From Methanocorpusculaceae archaeon UBA456 (GTDB lineage Archaea > Halobacteriota > Methanomicrobia > Methanomicrobiales > Methanocorpusculaceae), in NCBI GenBank assembly GCA_002496395.1, contig DAJQ01000051.1:1-8947 (forward strand): a stretch of 8,947 nucleotides of DNA. The letters run 5' to 3'. Positions 5,944-8,947 of this stretch are shown in pieces. Position 1 is the stretch's first letter. Each line of letters begins with the position of its first letter. Below the pieces are notes generated by a model. The model had not been told where the DNA came from. It saw only the letters and a program-made list of their open reading frames with translations, and searched no databases. A program made the position numbers and the translations under genes.

Positions 5944-7400
5944 AGGAGATAACACTCACCATACAGCGGTTCGATCCTGCAAAGGATGAAACACCGCACC
6001 AGGAAACCTATACAGTCTCGGTAAACGAGGGTGCACGGGTGCTTGATGCACTCGATGAGGTCAGGCGGAGCCTTGATCCCTCACTCATGTACCGCTCATG
6101 TTGCCGTGCCGGGCAGTGCGGCTCCTGTGCGGTGCGGGTAAACGGAAACCCTGCTCTCGCCTGCATGCAGGAGGCGACAGACGGGATGATCGTTCTCCCG
6201 CTTGAACTCCCGGTGATCCGGGATCTGGCAACCGACATTGCACCGGTACTGGAGCGGCTGGCGACGATCCTTCCCTCGGATTCGCCGCAGAGCCTCTCGA
6301 AAGAAGAGGTAGAGCTGATCAAGCCGCTCCGTGAATGTATCGAGTGCCTCAGCTGTGTCTCCGTATGCCCTGCTCTGAAGGTGGTTGATTTCGCCGGCCC
6401 GACCGCGATGCGGCAGCAGATGCGGTGTGCCCTTGACCCCCGCGATTCAGAGGATCGGATCACTGAAGCGATCGAACGGGGACTCTTTGCCTGCACCACC
6501 TGCCACCGGTGTGTCGAGGTCTGCCCCAAGAAGATTAAGATTCCCGGAAAGGCGATCGAGAAACTCCGTGAACGGGCAAACCGTGCCGGGCTCACCCTGC
6601 CCCGCCACCAGGCTGTTGCAGAGCTCGTTGAACGGACAGGGAGGAGCGTCGAGCGGACTGAGGCCACCTTCCTCGAACAGGTGCCCGAGGTGATCGAACC
6701 TGACGGTCCGGTGAAGATGACGATCGGGTTCTTTGTCGGCTGTATGTTCAATGGGCGTGTCCCGCAACCTGCACTGGATGCAATGGAAGTGATGAAACGA
6801 AACGGCATCCGTGTCATCATCCCGCATGAACAGGTCTGCTGCGGATCCCCGCTCATCAGGACGGGGCAGACAACAATCCTGCCGGACCTGAAAAAGAAGA
6901 ATATCGAGGCGTTCACATCACGGGGCATTGATACCGTGATGACGATGTGTGCCGGATGCGGTGCGACCCTGAAGAATGATTATGATACCCCCTTTACCGT
7001 GATGGATATCACCGAGGTGCTTGAGAAGGTGGGGATTGAGCCGCCTGCAAAACTCCCGATCTCGGCGACCTATCATGATCCCTGCCACCTGCTCCGGGGA
7101 CAGGGGATCTCTGAGCCCCCACGCCACTTCCTCTCGATGGTGGTGGAGAACTACATCCCGATGCCCACCCAGTGCTGCGGGGCAGGCGGCGGGGTGCGAT
7201 CCGGGCAGCCGGAAGAGGCAGCAGCCCTCGGAAAACTCCGGGGCGAGGCGATTGCGGCGACGGGTGCTGATATCGTTGTTACCATCTGTCCGTTCTGCGA
7301 GTTCCATATCCAGGAGCAGACCGATAAGCCGGTGAAGAATCTGGCGACGCTTCTGCTGGAAGGGTACCGGAAGAAGGATCAGGAAGAGAAAGGGAATTAA
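5940..7400 (+). CDS. tfrB: Thiol:fumarate reductase, iron-sulfur/CCG subunit B
   Basis: This 486-residue subunit oxidises coenzyme M and coenzyme B thiols to the heterodisulfide and feeds the electrons to TfrA. It joins three parts. Residues 1-100 form a plant-type [2Fe-2S] ferredoxin domain with C55, C60, C63 and C75. Residues 128-200 hold two [4Fe-4S] motifs, C133/C136/C139/C143 and C185/C188/C191/C195. Residues 260-475 contain two cysteine-rich CCG modules like those of HdrB/HdrD and GlpC: C268, C300-C301, C337, C340 and C382, C412-C413, C450, C453. In HdrB such modules hold noncubane [4Fe-4S] clusters that act on the disulfide. The first has spacing C-X31-CC-X35-C-X2-C; the second has X29 and X36. 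All ligands are present, so the subunit looks functional. It has no membrane segment, and no sdhC/D-like anchor gene follows, as expected for the soluble enzyme. Confidence 0.96.
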   Translation: MKEITLTIQRFDPAKDETPHQETYTVSVNEGARVLDALDEVRRSLDPSLMYRSCCRAGQCGSCAVRVNGNPALACMQEATDGMIVLPLELPVIRDLATDIAPVLERLATILPSDSPQSLSKEEVELIKPLRECIECLSCVSVCPALKVVDFAGPTAMRQQMRCALDPRDSEDRITEAIERGLFACTTCHRCVEVCPKKIKIPGKAIEKLRERANRAGLTLPRHQAVAELVERTGRSVERTEATFLEQVPEVIEPDGPVKMTIGFFVGCMFNGRVPQPALDAMEVMKRNGIRVIIPHEQVCCGSPLIRTGQTTILPDLKKKNIEAFTSRGIDTVMTMCAGCGATLKNDYDTPFTVMDITEVLEKVGIEPPAKLPISATYHDPCHLLRGQGISEPPRHFLSMVVENYIPMPTQCCGAGGGVRSGQPEEAAALGKLRGEAIAATGADIVVTICPFCEFHIQEQTDKPVKNLATLLLEGYRKKDQEEKGN

Positions 7401-7441
7401 CTGCGGGGCATTGATCAATCCTTTTGAGAATCGTCCGGCGA

Positions 7442-7468
7442 TCTGGAGAAGGCAATCAATTCTCCAGA
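7442..7468. terminator. Perfect 9-bp hairpin between convergent tfrB and ATPase genes
   Basis: TCTGGAGAA at 7442-7450 and TTCTCCAGA at 7460-7468 are perfect inverted copies around a 9-base loop. The hairpin spans the ATPase stop codon and lies about 42 bases after the tfrB stop, so it can form in both transcripts. No T tract follows on either strand, so it may mark or protect RNA 3' ends rather than act as a classic terminator. Apart from this and a short TTTT at 7421-7424, I see nothing else in the 55-base gap. Confidence 0.45.
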
Positions 7469-8856
7469 AGCCGGGAAGCCAGACCTTCAAGATCCAGGAG
7501 ATCATAGCAGATAATCTGCTCATCTGCTTCTGGCCTGCGTGAAAATGTTCGTGCAACTATGCAATAATACTCCCGTCGCCTCTCATTATGCCAGGATACC
7601 CTGCCTGCCTTTTTTACAAGCTCTGCATAGAGCTTCTTTCCATCAACATTGTCCTGCCATTTGCATTCACAGAAGAGGATTGAAGGAGGATCATCGCTGA
7701 GAGAGACGATATCTATCTCTTCTCCTCTGTACCACCAGCTGCCAATCCGGGTATAGACAAAAGGAAGGAGACGATGTTCATTGAAGAGATCAAAGAGATC
7801 CATCACCATCGCCTCAAAATGCCTGCCTACATACCTTGAGAAACGTGGCCTGACGAACTGATCCACGATCAGGCGGGTATTACCACGCTCAAGTGATTCA
7901 ATATTGGGATGAACGAATGAGAACCAAAAGTCGAAGAGATTATCTGAGAGGAAATAGAGCCCACGCCTACTCTTATTCCCCTCTGTAACCGGAATACGGC
8001 GATATATCAGGTGGAGATCGATCAATATCGAGAGATACTTATTGACAATACTCTTTGATAAGCCACAATCATTGCATATCAACCCGATTGTGTGATTTCC
8101 CTGTGCTATTGAGAAGAGTATGGAGAAATAATAGCGGGGTTCGACCAGTTCTGATCTGAGAACAAAGTCAACATCCCGAAAGAGGAATGCATCCTCCCGC
8201 AGTACTTTCTCCTCGATATTGTGAAAGATATCCAAATTCGTATCGGCACTCATAATATACGCAGGAGTTCCGCCAAATACCGAATAGAGCTCAACTGCTT
8301 TCTGCATATCCTTCAGGTACTCAAGGATATGGATGAAACGGAGGGGCTGAAGGAGGATCTGACCGGTTCTTCTCCCAAAGAGAGGACTTGCATGATCCAT
8401 CGTTGACACTTCCATCATCGAAATACTGGAGCCGGAGAGTATCAGAAATATCTGACTATCCTTCAGGTATGTATCCCAGTAATCCTGAAGAATGGAGGGG
8501 AGGGATGGATCCTCCTTGACAAGATAAGGGAACTCATCGATGGAAAGAACAAAACGCTCGTTGGTACGCTTGAGAAGGTACTCAAAAAAACTATCCCAAT
8601 CGGCAAAGGAGGTTTTTTTCAGGAAATTATCATTAAAATAATCCCCAAGCTTTAATGAAAAACGCCGGAGCTGGAGGGTCCTGGACTCCTCACGTGCAAG
8701 GAGGCGTATGCCTTTCTCTCTGGCAATGAACCTATCGATAAGTTCACTCTTTCCAACCCTCAGGCGTCCATATATAATCAGCAGTTCGGCTTTATCCCCC
8801 AGGTAACGGCTCTCAAGCATTGAGGTCTCCCGGTGCCGATCAAGGAATACACTCAT
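7456..8856 (-). CDS. Archaeal AAA/MNS-type ATPase with DUF234 nuclease-like C-terminus
   Basis: The 466-residue protein has an N-terminal ATPase domain (about 1-235) of the archaeal ATPase family: Walker A GRLRVGKS (30-37, K36), Walker B FVLSIDE (102-108, D107/E108), a sensor-like LILSGSS (138-144) and an arginine-rich LFGRRTG (159-165). A winged-helix section follows (about 240-300). The C-terminal DUF234 region (about 330-466) keeps residues of a PD-(D/E)XK nuclease core: E348 in RHFEAM, D382 in GEEIDIV, and E397 and K399 in ECKW. Proteins of this type are common in archaea and mostly uncharacterised; DNA cleavage is inferred, not shown. The gene stands alone, has no Shine-Dalgarno near its ATG, and is richer in A and T than its neighbours (for example 8580-8660), which suggests acquisition. 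No antitoxin-like partner is visible in the window. The family is clear; its role is open. Confidence 0.9.
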   Translation of the reverse strand: MSVFLDRHRETSMLESRYLGDKAELLIIYGRLRVGKSELIDRFIAREKGIRLLAREESRTLQLRRFSLKLGDYFNDNFLKKTSFADWDSFFEYLLKRTNERFVLSIDEFPYLVKEDPSLPSILQDYWDTYLKDSQIFLILSGSSISMMEVSTMDHASPLFGRRTGQILLQPLRFIHILEYLKDMQKAVELYSVFGGTPAYIMSADTNLDIFHNIEEKVLREDAFLFRDVDFVLRSELVEPRYYFSILFSIAQGNHTIGLICNDCGLSKSIVNKYLSILIDLHLIYRRIPVTEGNKSRRGLYFLSDNLFDFWFSFVHPNIESLERGNTRLIVDQFVRPRFSRYVGRHFEAMVMDLFDLFNEHRLLPFVYTRIGSWWYRGEEIDIVSLSDDPPSILFCECKWQDNVDGKKLYAELVKKAGRVSWHNERRREYYCIVARTFSRRPEADEQIICYDLLDLEGLASRLLEN

Positions 8857-8878
8857 AAGTAATATACTATAGAGTGTA
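8848..8878. promoter_or_regulatory. Inverted repeat over the ATPase start codon
   Basis: TACACTC at 8848-8854 and GAGTGTA at 8872-8878 form a perfect 7-bp inverted repeat with a 17-base AT-rich centre. The left arm includes the G of the minus-strand ATG (8856-8854). It could be an operator site at the DNA level, or an mRNA stem that hides the start codon. A 7-bp repeat in AT-rich DNA may also be chance. Confidence 0.35.
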
Positions 8879-8931
8879 CCTCTACAATGTCAAGTTTCAA
8901 ATCGATTCTGTTGGGATCAAATAGTAAGATC

Positions 8932-8940
8932 TTTATATAA
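8932..8940. promoter_or_regulatory. TATA-like element at the right edge
   Basis: TTTATATAA is close to the archaeal TATA consensus and is nearly symmetrical, so its direction is unclear. On the minus strand it could drive the ATPase with a leader of roughly 50 bases containing the inverted repeat; on the plus strand it could serve a gene beyond the window. The remaining upstream DNA (8857-8931) shows no gene. Confidence 0.45.
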
Positions 8941-8947
8941 TGAATGA

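Noticed and set aside
6008..6928. 306-codon minus-strand open frame opposite tfrB
   Set aside because: Low-complexity Ser/Arg-rich translation with no recognisable domain; tfrB on the other strand has all its cluster cysteines.
6918..7556. 212-codon minus-strand open frame across the tfrB end and the ATPase end
   Set aside because: It runs antisense through the second CCG module of tfrB and into the ATPase in another frame, with no domain features.

Overview
This window looks like chromosomal DNA of a methanogenic archaeon, most likely from the Methanomicrobiales or a close relative. That is an inference from three things: an intact tfrA-tfrB pair (thiol:fumarate reductase, which uses the methanogen thiols coenzyme M and coenzyme B), methanogen-style protein sequences (the sensor kinase fragment and an archaeal ATPase with a DUF234 C-terminus), and archaeal signals (AT-rich TATA-like boxes, an oligo-T terminator, a probable leaderless start). 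Most of the DNA is moderately GC-rich, while the last 1.4 kb is visibly richer in A and T.

Layout from left to right: (1) the C-terminal ATPase domain of a sensor histidine kinase, cut by the left edge (+). (2) A 407-residue NYN-type ribonuclease fused to an OST-HTH/LOTUS RNA-binding domain (-), convergent with the kinase. (3) A two-gene minus-strand operon, aspartate kinase followed by purM, with an 8-base stop/start overlap; purM is followed by an eight-T terminator. (4) A 62-base divergent promoter region. (5) The plus-strand operon tfrA-tfrB with an ATGA overlap. (6) A convergent AAA/MNS-type ATPase with a DUF234 C-terminus that carries PD-(D/E)XK nuclease-like residues (-). (7) About 90 bases of AT-rich upstream DNA with a TATA-like sequence at the right edge. 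No rRNA, tRNA, CRISPR array or insertion sequence is visible.

Functionally, the centre is housekeeping and biosynthetic. Aspartate kinase commits aspartate to the lysine/threonine/methionine family. PurM closes the imidazole ring in purine synthesis. TfrAB reduces fumarate to succinate in the incomplete reductive TCA route and produces the heterodisulfide CoM-S-S-CoB. AK-purM and tfrAB diverge from one short intergenic region, so they may be co-regulated around aspartate and fumarate supply; that link is inference. The two less ordinary genes are the NYN-LOTUS protein and the AT-rich DUF234 ATPase. Neither sits in an obvious multi-gene defence locus here, and I do not see a clear undescribed system. 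The best leads are the uncharacterised C-terminal third of the NYN-LOTUS protein, a 14-base translation-initiation sequence shared exactly by the aspartate kinase and purM starts, and an inverted repeat that would pair with the ATPase start codon.
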